Assembly (NCBI GenBank): GCA_016191165.1
Contig: JACPPF010000112.1
Location: 1-48,828, forward strand
Direction: 5' to 3'
Source of the DNA: Planctomycetota bacterium
GTDB lineage: Bacteria > Planctomycetota > Planctomycetia > Gemmatales > Gemmataceae
DNA length: 48,828 nt
Of this stretch, positions 8,512-16,512 are shown piece by piece (the first letter of the stretch is position 1; every line of letters starts with the position of its first letter). Position numbers and translations under genes: made by a program. Below the pieces are notes generated by a model. The model was given only the letters and a program-made list of their open reading frames with translations, had not been told where the DNA came from and did no database searches.

Positions 8512-10080
8512 ATGAATACCCAAGACGATAAGAAAATCATGGCGAGCCTTGCCCGGCTAACCGCAGTCCTGCGCGCTCCGACCCTGGAAACGGTGGGCCG
8601 AGACCTGGCGGACTTTTTTGATGTTGACGCGATCGGGATGTGTACGGAATCCGACCCGGGGCCGCAAGTGGTATTCCAACGTGAAGCGATTAGTCTGCCC
8701 GAGTTAGCCTGGCGAAACAACGCGGAGTTGACGGTACGTTTGGGCGAATCCCTTTCAGCGGAAGCGTTCCGGGACGACGCCGGCGTCTGGCTCATAACCA
8801 AGGTGTGGGAGGTGGACCCCGGCACGGAATACCTCGTGTGGGCGTTTCGGAAAACCGATCGGGGCCGGACCGAACTTTCCCACACGCTGTGGAGTTTTGC
8901 CAGCCGCGGTATTTGTCGCCGACACCTCCAGGAGGTTTCTGCGCAGGCGGTCGCCAAGGAAGCCAACGCCCGGCTCGAGTTGGCCGCGGCCATGGCGTCT
9001 CGGCTGAGTCATGATTTCGGCAATCATCTTACCGGGATCATGGGGTTCACCGAGTTGAGCATGTTTCAGCTTGCCACCGAAAGCGTTCCTTATCGGTATA
9101 TGCAGGAAGTGTTGCAGGCCGCCAGGGTCGGGGCCGAGTGGATTCATCGCATTCACCAGTTTACCAGGCGACAAGCTCAGCCTGGGTGGCCAGCCGTCGT
9201 TTCCCACGCCATCGAGGCGGAGGAGGCGCGACTTCGGCTGACCGATTCCCCGCATGTGCACTGGCAGAAAGAGATGCCGGCGGATCTGCCGTTGGTGGCA
9301 ATCGAGGCTGCCTCGCTGCAGGCGATCCTGGCGGAGTTGGTCGCCAATGCGTGGGAGGCCGCGAAGGGAGAAGTCACCGTCCGTCTCACGGCGCGGGTCG
9401 TCGAACTAGGCGAGGCCGAGGCCGGCGCCTTGCTTGGCGCCGCCCGATCCGGTCCCCATGTCGAATTGACCGTGTCCAACGATGGGCCCGGGATTCCCCG
9501 CGAACATCAGGGCAGGCTCCTGCGCGACATTTTTTTTAGCACCAAGCCCAAGCATCGCGGTCTGGGCTTGTTGATCGCGTACGGACACCTGCGCCGGGCG
9601 GGGGGCGGGATGCGCCTGGCCTTCGGGTCCGAAGACACCGGCCCTTCCGTGCAACTTTACCTGCCCGTGATTCAACTCGATTTCCCCGCGCGAAGTGAAG
9701 CGCCTTCGGTCCTCCTGGTTCATTCCGACGTTCAGGCGCTCGCAAGCTTGCGAACGGTTCTCGAAGCCGACGGCTGTCGCGTCACTTCGATCGGAGCGCA
9801 CCAGACGGCATTGGGAATCAACCTGGCGGCCAAACCGTCGTTCGCGCTGATCATCATGGAAATGCAATCGCCCCAGATGAATGGCGTGGACCTGTCGCGG
9901 CGCATTCTGGAGCGGAATCCAAGTGCCCATTTCCTGTTCCTGGCCGACCCGGCGGCGACCCGCGATCCGAGCGCGGGAATTCTGCTGAAGCGATTCCCCG
10001 GGTGTCCCTGGCCTGTGCCGATCCAGGCGTTTTTGAAATCCGTTCACACGGCCTTGGGCGACCCTGATGGCGCGGTTTAA
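8512..10080 (+). CDS. Sensor histidine kinase with C-terminal degenerate receiver domain
   Basis: A 522-residue soluble hybrid kinase. Residues 1-150 form an unassigned sensory region with no membrane segments. The dimerisation helix contains LSHDFGNHLTGIMGF with phospho-acceptor His167. The ATPase domain follows: N-box ELVANAWEAA, G1 NDGPGIP, F-box FFSTK and G2 GLGLLIAYGHL. The last 120 residues resemble a receiver (SVLLVHSDVQ and onward), but the phospho-acceptor Asp is Glu450 (IIMEMQSP), the N-terminal acidic pair is missing and the conserved KP is WP. The receiver is therefore probably not phosphorylated. The ATG at 8512 is preferred over the in-frame TTG at 8500; neither has a good Shine-Dalgarno site. 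The response regulator 107 bp downstream is the likely partner. Confidence 0.88.
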   Translation: MNTQDDKKIMASLARLTAVLRAPTLETVGRDLADFFDVDAIGMCTESDPGPQVVFQREAISLPELAWRNNAELTVRLGESLSAEAFRDDAGVWLITKVWEVDPGTEYLVWAFRKTDRGRTELSHTLWSFASRGICRRHLQEVSAQAVAKEANARLELAAAMASRLSHDFGNHLTGIMGFTELSMFQLATESVPYRYMQEVLQAARVGAEWIHRIHQFTRRQAQPGWPAVVSHAIEAEEARLRLTDSPHVHWQKEMPADLPLVAIEAASLQAILAELVANAWEAAKGEVTVRLTARVVELGEAEAGALLGAARSGPHVELTVSNDGPGIPREHQGRLLRDIFFSTKPKHRGLGLLIAYGHLRRAGGGMRLAFGSEDTGPSVQLYLPVIQLDFPARSEAPSVLLVHSDVQALASLRTVLEADGCRVTSIGAHQTALGINLAAKPSFALIIMEMQSPQMNGVDLSRRILERNPSAHFLFLADPAATRDPSAGILLKRFPGCPWPVPIQAFLKSVHTALGDPDGAV

Positions 10081-10187
10081 TCTGACGAGGGGCGCCTGCC
10101 GTTCGCCGGAATAAGAGGAAAAACCGACGCCCAGCGATGCAGTTTGACCCGAGGCCTTTCCACCGGTCGTTTCAGAGGAATGGGAGC

Positions 10188-10883
10188 ATGGCAAAGGCCA
10201 AAACGAAAGGCGCACCCGATGCTTCGATCAAGGGTGAAACGCAGACACTCGAGCCGATCGAAGGCGGCGGGCTGTACAGTTCCGGCGACGTTCGCATCCT
10301 CGTGATCGATGACGACCCCGCCATTGGCAGGCTGGTGCGCGCCACCCTGGCCGGGCACGAATTCTTGATCGACGTCGTCAGCGATCCGGCGAAGGTCAAC
10401 GCGGCTTTGCGCCGGGAACGCCATCATGTCGTGATTCTCGATTATGTCTTGCCCGGCCTGGTTTCCAGTGAGGTCCTCACTCTGGTTCAGGAGACCCAGC
10501 CGGACGCCAGCATCATCATCGTGACCGCCTATCCGTCGTTTGACAGCGCTCAGGAGTGCCTGCGAGCGCAAACGTATGACTACATCACCAAGCCTTTTGC
10601 CGTGGACGTGTTGAAGAAGGCCGTGATGCGAAGCCTGGAAACTCGTGGGCTACTTCGCCTTACCGAGCGGGCGATGCGCGAACAGATCGGCGCCGCCATC
10701 CGCGATCGCCGCAAGGCGCTGGACCTGACGCTGGCGGAATTGTCGCAACGCACGCAGGTCTCGCTTGGGTATCTGTCCCAGCTCGAACTGGGCAAGAATT
10801 CCGCATCGATTGACACGCTGTATCGCATTGCCCTGGGCCTGCGAATCCGCCTGGCGGAGCTTTTTCAGTCGGTCCAGGCGTGA
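10188..10883 (+). CDS. Response regulator with receiver plus XRE-type helix-turn-helix
   Basis: A 231-residue regulator. A poly-charged N-terminal tail of about 40 residues is followed by a full receiver: the acidic DDD after VRILVI, phospho-acceptor Asp85 in ILDYVLPG, the VTAYPS switch, and Lys135 in YITKPF. A linker leads to a Cro/C1-type DNA-binding domain (about residues 170-231: LTLAELSQRTQVSLGYLSQL, then ASIDTLYRIALGL). XRE domains are uncommon as response-regulator outputs; NarL, OmpR or Fis types are usual. The start at 10188 has AGAGGA about 9 nt upstream and removes 17 unlikely residues of a longer frame. Gene order suggests it is the target of the kinase encoded just upstream. Confidence 0.92.
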   Translation: MAKAKTKGAPDASIKGETQTLEPIEGGGLYSSGDVRILVIDDDPAIGRLVRATLAGHEFLIDVVSDPAKVNAALRRERHHVVILDYVLPGLVSSEVLTLVQETQPDASIIIVTAYPSFDSAQECLRAQTYDYITKPFAVDVLKKAVMRSLETRGLLRLTERAMREQIGAAIRDRRKALDLTLAELSQRTQVSLGYLSQLELGKNSASIDTLYRIALGLRIRLAELFQSVQA

Positions 10884-10909
10884 GCTAACTTTGGCCGGGC
10901 GGCCATCGG

Positions 10910-11956
10910 TCATTTCAAATTCACGCACTGGCGCGATGCATTGGAGGCATAAATTCCGAGGATCACCTCAACGGCCTTGCGTCCCTCTCGGCCATCGACG
11001 AGCGGGGCTCGGTTGTTGAGGATAGCCTGGGCGAAATCATCGAGCTGGCGGGCATGGCCGGCATGGGAAATGGCGGCGGGATTGCTCGAGCCGCCCGACG
11101 TGCCGGCCTTTTGCGCGAAGCGCTGGCGAACGGCATCATCTTCTGGTTTTCCCGTCTTGAACTCCCAGCGCAATAGGTCGTCCTGTTCGATGACGACCGA
11201 GCCCTGATCGCCATGCACGCCAATGGTTTTGGGCAATCCGGGCCAAACACTGGTGGTGGCCTGGATCACGCCGAGGGCGCCGCTCTTGAAATGCAGGCAG
11301 GCGACGGCGGTGTCTTCAACCTCGATCCGTTCATGGGCCAGCATCGTGGTGACGCCCATGACCGACGCGACATCCCCCATCATCCAGAGCAGGAGATCGA
11401 CCTGGTGAATGGCCTGGTTCATCAGCGCGCCGCCGCCGTCCAGGGCTTGCGTTCCCTTCCAGCCGCCCAGATCGTAGTACGATTGCTCGCGCCACCACTT
11501 GCACGTCGTCTCGCCCAGGGTCAGCCGGCCGAACCGGCCTTCCGTTACCGCCTTTTTCAACTCGATGTTGGCGTCGCCGAATCGCGATGGGAAGATCGTG
11601 CAGAGCTTCACCTTGTTCCTGTCGCAAGCCTCGATGATGCGATCGCACCGCTCCAGCGTGATTTCCAGCGGTTTCTCGACCACGACATGCTTCCCGGCAC
11701 CGGCCGCAGCAACGGCGGGCTCCATGTGCGCGCCCGATGGGGTCGTGATGATTACCACGTCCACGTCCTTGCGTTTCAGCACTGCGTCAAGCTCGGTCGC
11801 GATGTCGCAGGACAGGCTCAACTCGTCCGCCATCTTCCGCGCGTTGTCCGCGCTGCGGCTCACCAGCGCGACGACCCGGGTGTTCGGCACGTCGGCAAGC
11901 GCCCGCACGTGAAAACGAGCGATCATCCCGCATCCGACGATGGCGAAACCGAGCAT
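10910..11956 (-). CDS. Gfo/Idh/MocA family NAD(P)-dependent oxidoreductase
   Basis: A 348-residue sugar or inositol dehydrogenase-like protein. The Rossmann motif FAIVGCGMIARFH is at the N-terminus, with the family's VVEKPLEIT (conserved Lys of the EKP motif) at about residues 93-101. A C-terminal alpha/beta dimerisation domain follows, including GGWKGTQALDGGGALMNQAI with the downstream HQVDLL. Planctomycete genomes carry many such paralogues, so the substrate cannot be named. The ATG at 11956 has GGGGAG 6 nt upstream; a longer frame to 12022 would overlap the upstream gene and lacks similarity. It lies 29 bp downstream of pgsA on the same strand and is probably co-transcribed with it. Confidence 0.9.
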   Translation of the reverse strand: MLGFAIVGCGMIARFHVRALADVPNTRVVALVSRSADNARKMADELSLSCDIATELDAVLKRKDVDVVIITTPSGAHMEPAVAAAGAGKHVVVEKPLEITLERCDRIIEACDRNKVKLCTIFPSRFGDANIELKKAVTEGRFGRLTLGETTCKWWREQSYYDLGGWKGTQALDGGGALMNQAIHQVDLLLWMMGDVASVMGVTTMLAHERIEVEDTAVACLHFKSGALGVIQATTSVWPGLPKTIGVHGDQGSVVIEQDDLLRWEFKTGKPEDDAVRQRFAQKAGTSGGSSNPAAISHAGHARQLDDFAQAILNNRAPLVDGREGRKAVEVILGIYASNASRQCVNLK

Positions 11957-11985
11957 GATGACTCTCCCCAAGCCCCAAGCGGCAT

Positions 11986-12570
11986 TCAGCGGTCCTTGCG
12001 CAGCAGGACAAACGCCTTCCAAAAATACTGCAAACCACTCAGCGCCGTCGCGACCAGCATCGCCCAGACGAGGATATCGCGAACCCAGGCGGTGACGCTG
12101 TTGTTTTCATAAAGGGCCAGGAAGATCGCGAACAGGGCGCCGCATTGCAGCACCATCTTGATCTTGCCGAGCCATTCCGCTCCGAAGTTCGCCCCCAGGT
12201 TTTCAAGGAAGGAACGCAAGCCCGTGATAATGAGTTCGCGCGACACGACGATAACCACCATCCACGGCGTCAAACCGGAACTCGGGTCTCGTTGCTGCAA
12301 CAAGAAGACGTAGGCCCCGCAGATGACGACCTTGTCAACCAGCGGATCGAGATTGCGACCCAGCGTGCTGGTAATGCCTTGCAGGCGCGCGACGTAGCCG
12401 TCGAGCCAGTCGGTGAAGGCGGCCAGGGCGAAAATGCCGATACACCAGAGCCATTGCTCGTGTTCGATCAGAACGAACAGGATGATGCCGAGCCCCAGTC
12501 GCGCTGCCGTGAGCTGGTTGGGCAGGTTGAAAACCGGCGGCTGTTTCGGCGGCGTGGCGGTCGTGGACAT
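11986..12570 (-). CDS. pgsA: CDP-diacylglycerol-glycerol-3-phosphate 3-phosphatidyltransferase
   Basis: A membrane enzyme that makes phosphatidylglycerol phosphate from CDP-diacylglycerol and glycerol-3-phosphate. The CDP-alcohol phosphatidyltransferase signature D-x2-DG-x2-AR-x8-G-x3-D-x3-D is complete: Asp54, Asp57, Arg62, Gly71, Asp75 and Asp79. Several hydrophobic helices surround it. Length (194 residues) is normal for PgsA. The N-terminal Pro/Thr tail is not conserved. I chose the ATG at 12570, with GGAG 12 nt upstream; an in-frame GTG at 12588 is an alternative. A palindrome-rich spacer follows upstream. Confidence 0.92.
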   Translation of the reverse strand: MSTTATPPKQPPVFNLPNQLTAARLGLGIILFVLIEHEQWLWCIGIFALAAFTDWLDGYVARLQGITSTLGRNLDPLVDKVVICGAYVFLLQQRDPSSGLTPWMVVIVVSRELIITGLRSFLENLGANFGAEWLGKIKMVLQCGALFAIFLALYENNSVTAWVRDILVWAMLVATALSGLQYFWKAFVLLRKDR

Positions 12571-12634
12571 GGAGTTGTTATACTCCACGCGCCATGAAAT
12601 GACACATCTTCATTAGAGTGCCCAAACCATGAAA

Positions 12635-12683
12635 GTAGGTCAGGCTTTCCAGCCTGACGGTCAGGCTGGAAAGCCTGACCTAC
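12635..12683. repeat. Perfect 24-bp inverted repeat (intergenic palindrome)
   Basis: Two 24-bp arms (12635-12658 and 12660-12683) beginning GTAGGTCAGGCTTTCCAGCC are perfectly complementary, with one base between them. This is the kind of high-copy palindrome seen in planctomycete intergenic DNA. It lies between the divergent ends of the S55-like gene and pgsA. Confidence 0.92.
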
Positions 12684-12712
12684 TTCATTTCTTTAGACGC
12701 TCTTAACGAGCT

Positions 12713-12759
12713 GCGGCCGTCAGGGAGCGGTGGGCTTGTTCCCGCTCCCTGACGGCCGC
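12713..12759. repeat. Second intergenic palindrome (18-bp arms)
   Basis: Arms GCGGCCGTCAGGGAGCGG (12713-12730) and its exact complement (12742-12759) enclose an 11-nt loop. Related in sequence to the palindrome at 23976-24033, both carrying a CCCTGACGG(C/T)CGCGG core. It may also act as the terminator region of neighbouring genes, but no T-run follows. Confidence 0.9.
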
Positions 12760-12827
12760 GGCCCGTGGCAAATCTCGAGCGCTCGCGGGATTCATCAACA
12801 CGGCTTGCGGTATGCGCCGGTGGCACG

Positions 12828-14690
12828 TTAGCGTTTATTCTTCGCCACCTGAAACCGCAGCGTGTCGGCCCCCTGGATGACCCAATTTGTATTCTCATGG
12901 GTGACCAGCGCACGCAGGATGGTCTGCGTATTGGTCCGTTTGCTGGAAGAAAGGATCTGCACCATGCTGGGCGGCAGGTCCTGTAGGGTCTTGCCGCTGA
13001 TGGCGACGCCGTTGCCGGTATAGATCGGCACGCGCAGGACGAGGCTGGTGCGTTTGGCGGCCAGTTGCAGCCGCAACATCTCCAGGAGGTGTTTGGTGTT
13101 CTGCGGGAAAGACAGATGAGGCTGATCGCGCAGGTCGGCGCGGGCGTTGTTCAGGCCGTCGCCGATCAGGGCGGTGTAGTTCCCGTCGGGGAGATCGGCG
13201 GGCAGCTTGAGTTCCAGGGCGATGCGTTCCTTGGCTCCCTTGAAGGTCCGGAGAGTGACCACGGCCTTGAGCGTTTCCCCGGGCGCCAGGGTCTCGCTTT
13301 CCAGTTCGCACGATTCAATATCCGCGACGCGCCGCCCGGGATGAATCTCGGTCGAGCATTGAATCGACTTGAAGCGCATGTCCTCAAACTGATTGTTCTG
13401 AAGCTGCTGAACCAACATGCCAATCGGTGCAAACAGCATTTGCGGAGCGCGATCGCCGACCAGCAAGTTCCCCGCGAACCAGTCGTCCAGAGTCAGCGGT
13501 TCGTGCCCGGTGAGTTCGATGCGCACCTTCAAGCGGGCCGACATTTCCTCGGGGAAGTTTCCTTCCATGTCGACCGAATTGGTGAGGGCGGCGTGAACGA
13601 GCGGGCCCATCATGCCGCGCAGGCGGGCGATTTTGACGTTGAAGGTCTGCGGCCGGCCTGCCGGTTCGCGCGTTATCGTGGACGCGAGGGGCAACATGTC
13701 CGGCTGCCGATCCAGCCAGCCTGCCACGCATGTGCTCGTATCGGCGTTGATGACGCCGACCGCTTTTAACGGCGAGCCCATTTTGAAACTCAGGGTCAGT
13801 CGAGGGAAGATCAGGTGGGTATACCCCGTCATCATCGGCAAATCGCAGCCGCCGACACCCATGAACGGATGGCCGAAGCCGTAGACGCGTTTGCCTTCGA
13901 TGTGCGTGACCGTGCCGATGGCGGACATGTCGAAGTCGCCGGTGATCATGGCGATGGACAGGGCGCTGCCGGGGGCGAGGGAGATGTTGCGTTCTTCGGG
14001 AGGGATGTTGCCCGCCGCGCCGCCGCCCTGCATGGGCACGAGGCCGCCGTTCTTAAAATGGTCGCGAAGGACCGCCAGGCTGCGCGCCGACATGCCGGTC
14101 GTCATCACGGGCGTCTTGAGCGGGACGAGCCAGACGCCATCGGCGGACGCGGGTTGCGCTTCGTGATAGTTTTCCGAGATCGTGACGGACCTGTACTCGC
14201 GCCCATCCAGGAAGATCGGCCGCGCCAGGCCGATTCGCGCAGGCTTTCGCTTCTTGGCCGCGATTTCCCGGCGTTCGTGAGCCGCGGCGAATTCGAGCAT
14301 TTGACTGAACGGCGTCACGCCCGCGATCGGCTCCTTGCCAAACGACCAGGCGTAGGCCACCGCGCCGAGCAACTTGCCCTGCACGTAGATCGGGCTACCC
14401 GACATGCCCTGGATGACTCCGGTCTTTTCGAGATTCATGCCGGACAGGCGGCACAGAATCAGATCGCGCCCGGGACTGGTGTTTTTCAAAACGCCGAGAA
14501 TCTCGGCGTTGAAGGTTTCGATCTTGACCCCCTTGACGACGCTCTTGCCCTGGCCCTTCATGCCGGCCTTCACGTCATCGACGTTCCAGAATGTCTGCGC
14601 CTTGGGCAACGCAGGCCGCGGCGCGAGCGGTTGGGCGTGGAGGATCGTGGCGAAGAAAAGAATCGCGGTGAAGGCCAGCAGTCGTTTCAT
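12828..14690 (-). CDS. Secreted SpoIVB-like (peptidase S55) domain protein
   Basis: A 620-residue exported protein. A signal peptide (MKRLLAFTAILFFATILHAQ) is followed by an S55-like region: AGMKGQGKSVVKG, then FNAEILGVLKN, and the nucleophile motif GMSGSPIY with Ser98. A GFGHPFMGVGG segment further on may supply the His. In the sporulation protease SpoIVB the His precedes the Ser in the chain, whereas here the only obvious GHP motif comes later, so I do not claim it is an active protease of identical mechanism. The C-terminal half has beta-rich, immunoglobulin-like character. The start at 14690 has GGAG 8 nt upstream and gives the signal peptide. Function in planctomycetes, which do not sporulate, is unknown. 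Confidence 0.82.
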   Translation of the reverse strand: MKRLLAFTAILFFATILHAQPLAPRPALPKAQTFWNVDDVKAGMKGQGKSVVKGVKIETFNAEILGVLKNTSPGRDLILCRLSGMNLEKTGVIQGMSGSPIYVQGKLLGAVAYAWSFGKEPIAGVTPFSQMLEFAAAHERREIAAKKRKPARIGLARPIFLDGREYRSVTISENYHEAQPASADGVWLVPLKTPVMTTGMSARSLAVLRDHFKNGGLVPMQGGGAAGNIPPEERNISLAPGSALSIAMITGDFDMSAIGTVTHIEGKRVYGFGHPFMGVGGCDLPMMTGYTHLIFPRLTLSFKMGSPLKAVGVINADTSTCVAGWLDRQPDMLPLASTITREPAGRPQTFNVKIARLRGMMGPLVHAALTNSVDMEGNFPEEMSARLKVRIELTGHEPLTLDDWFAGNLLVGDRAPQMLFAPIGMLVQQLQNNQFEDMRFKSIQCSTEIHPGRRVADIESCELESETLAPGETLKAVVTLRTFKGAKERIALELKLPADLPDGNYTALIGDGLNNARADLRDQPHLSFPQNTKHLLEMLRLQLAAKRTSLVLRVPIYTGNGVAISGKTLQDLPPSMVQILSSSKRTNTQTILRALVTHENTNWVIQGADTLRFQVAKNKR

Positions 14691-14797
14691 CAGCGCACTC
14701 CAGAAGTCGGAGAGGATTACGCGAGGGCACATAAAAAATTGTATCACAGGGATGAAAGCGAAAACACGGCAATCTGGTCAAGGTGACGCGCGGTCGC

Positions 14798-15208
14798 TTA
14801 CGTCAACGGCAGTTCCTTCTCCCATTGCTGTGTAGAAAGAACTTGTACGTCCTCGATCTTACCGACTTTGAGGATTTCCTTGTCAGCCGTGACAAGGTAA
14901 TCCACTTTCCCTTTCAGGGCCGTTTGCACGATTGGGTCATCATCGGGGTCGCCAGGGACAAAGGAGCGCGGCGTGGAGGAGAGCTCAACCGATTTTGCGA
15001 ACCGAAGGACCGCCCGCCTTGCCAATGCGGCGAATCGCGTGGTAAGCCCAAGGTCTTCCGTGAGTGCGAGTTCCAGTTCATTCAAGATGTATTCTGATAC
15101 AAAAAAACGCACTCGCTTGGAACGAGCGCGCTCAATCAAGCGATACCGATACCCATCCTTTAACGTGCAATAGGACACCCACAGCATCGTATCAAGAACG
15201 ACTTTCAC
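14798..15208 (-). CDS. PIN-domain toxin (putative ribonuclease of a toxin-antitoxin pair)
   Basis: A 136-residue PIN-fold protein. The first acidic residue is in VVLDTMLW (Asp6), a conserved Glu lies in EYILNELE, and later Asp residues are in PGDPDDDPIV and LVTADKEIL. The pattern matches the PIN toxins annotated as 'putative toxin-antitoxin system toxin component, PIN family', expected to cleave RNA. The start codon overlaps the end of the upstream small gene by 17 bp, the usual layout of a co-translated antitoxin-toxin pair. Confidence 0.88.
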   Translation of the reverse strand: MKVVLDTMLWVSYCTLKDGYRYRLIERARSKRVRFFVSEYILNELELALTEDLGLTTRFAALARRAVLRFAKSVELSSTPRSFVPGDPDDDPIVQTALKGKVDYLVTADKEILKVGKIEDVQVLSTQQWEKELPLT

Positions 15209-15410
15209 GGCGACGCCTCGTTATTCCGCGATCGATATCTTCGTCGGTGACGTTGCGGCGCTTCATTTCGACGGAGACCGCGTCCAATTCCTTTTCCCAG
15301 GCCTTCTTCTCCAGACGATCCAGTCTGTGGCGCAGTTTCACCAGCTGTGCCGCGTCTAATTTCGAGGCAGCAACCACGATCTGGTCCACGGTGCTCATGC
15401 GTTTGCTCAT
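15192..15410 (-). CDS. Probable antitoxin partner of the PIN toxin
   Basis: A 72-residue charged, helical protein (MSKRMSTVDQIVVAASKLDA and onward). It has alternating Leu and basic residues in its middle and an Arg-rich C-terminus that would overlap the toxin start. No known DNA-binding motif is evident. The ATG at 15410 follows AAGGAAAAAGG; a longer frame up to 15536 runs over the start of the divergent transporter gene and is unlikely. Identification as antitoxin rests on gene overlap and size. Confidence 0.7.
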   Translation of the reverse strand: MSKRMSTVDQIVVAASKLDAAQLVKLRHRLDRLEKKAWEKELDAVSVEMKRRNVTDEDIDRGITRRRRESRS

Positions 15411-15526
15411 GCCTTTTTCCTTGTCAGCGAAAGGGGCCAGGGTATTGTACCTGCGAAATCGAACTCTGACGTGGCTAGACATTTTTTTGCACTGGTCATC
15501 GCGCGAATTATTCAAACAATTGCCCC

Positions 15527-16453
15527 ATGACGACACCCTCTCCGACCCCCACGCACGGCCGCCTGTGCATCCTCGCGGCCGCTCTGCTCTGGAGCCTGTC
15601 GGGGGCGTTCACCAAGGCGTTGACGACGGCAACGTTCCTCGACGTTCACGTCCCGACCATCGAATCGTTGGAACTGGTGGGCAAGAACGTACCCATCCAG
15701 ATCGCCTTTTATCGTGCCTTGTTCGCAGGCCTCGTACTGGTTCCCACCTTGCGGCGCGGCGACATCCGCTTCAGGCCGATGATGCTCGCGATGCTGCTGT
15801 GCTTCGCACTGATGAACGCCGCTTTCATCACCGCCCAGGCGCTTGGCACCGCGGCGAATGCCATCCTCCTACAAAACTCCGCTCCCCTGTGGATGTACCT
15901 CGTCTCGATCTATTGGCTCGGCGAAAAACCGGACCGGCGCGGATCCATCAGCCTGTTTATCGGCATGCTCGGCATCGGCATCATCATAGCTGGCGGCTGG
16001 ACGGGCGGCGAATTGCTCGTCGTCGGCATCGGCCTGTTCAGCGGACTGACCTACGCCGGCGTCATCCTCGGCCTGCGCGCTCTGCGCGATGTGCCATCCA
16101 ACTGGCTCACCGTCTGGAACCATGTGCTCGGCAGCCTTGTCTTGCTGCCCTTCGTCGTCTTGCTTCACGCGCCGACCTGGCAACAGTTCTTGGTGCTTTT
16201 TCTGTTCGGGTCGATTCAACTCGGCTTCCCCTACTGGCTGATGGCGCGCGGCCTGCGCTCGGTCAGCGCCCCGGAAGCCGGTGCTCTCACGCTGCTGGAG
16301 CCGATCCTTACCCCCGTGTGGACCTATTTGATTGCTGGCGAAATGCCCGAAATCGGGACCTTTCTCGGCGGCGCCGTCATCCTCGCAGCCCTGGCGTACC
16401 GCTATTTCCCGGGCGTCATGCCCAAAGGCGAGCGCAGCGAACCGGTGGAGTAG
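15527..16453 (+). CDS. EamA/DMT-family transporter
   Basis: A 308-residue inner-membrane protein of the drug/metabolite transporter superfamily with two EamA repeats and about ten hydrophobic helices. The first repeat begins ILAAALLWSLSGAFTKAL and the second LFSGLTYAGVILGLRALR. The typical repeat end LEPILTPVWTYLIAGE is present near residues 265-280. An unusual loop of about 35 residues (THGRLC through VPIQIAFYRALFAG) lies between helices 1 and 2. The substrate cannot be told from sequence. It is divergently oriented from the PIN pair and convergent with the following surface-protein gene. Confidence 0.9.
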   Translation: MTTPSPTPTHGRLCILAAALLWSLSGAFTKALTTATFLDVHVPTIESLELVGKNVPIQIAFYRALFAGLVLVPTLRRGDIRFRPMMLAMLLCFALMNAAFITAQALGTAANAILLQNSAPLWMYLVSIYWLGEKPDRRGSISLFIGMLGIGIIIAGGWTGGELLVVGIGLFSGLTYAGVILGLRALRDVPSNWLTVWNHVLGSLVLLPFVVLLHAPTWQQFLVLFLFGSIQLGFPYWLMARGLRSVSAPEAGALTLLEPILTPVWTYLIAGEMPEIGTFLGGAVILAALAYRYFPGVMPKGERSEPVE

Positions 16454-16512
16454 GGTTGGCACGGCAGAATTGAAATGTCCGAGCGCGGGAGGTTTTTTTT
16501 CAACGTATCCAT

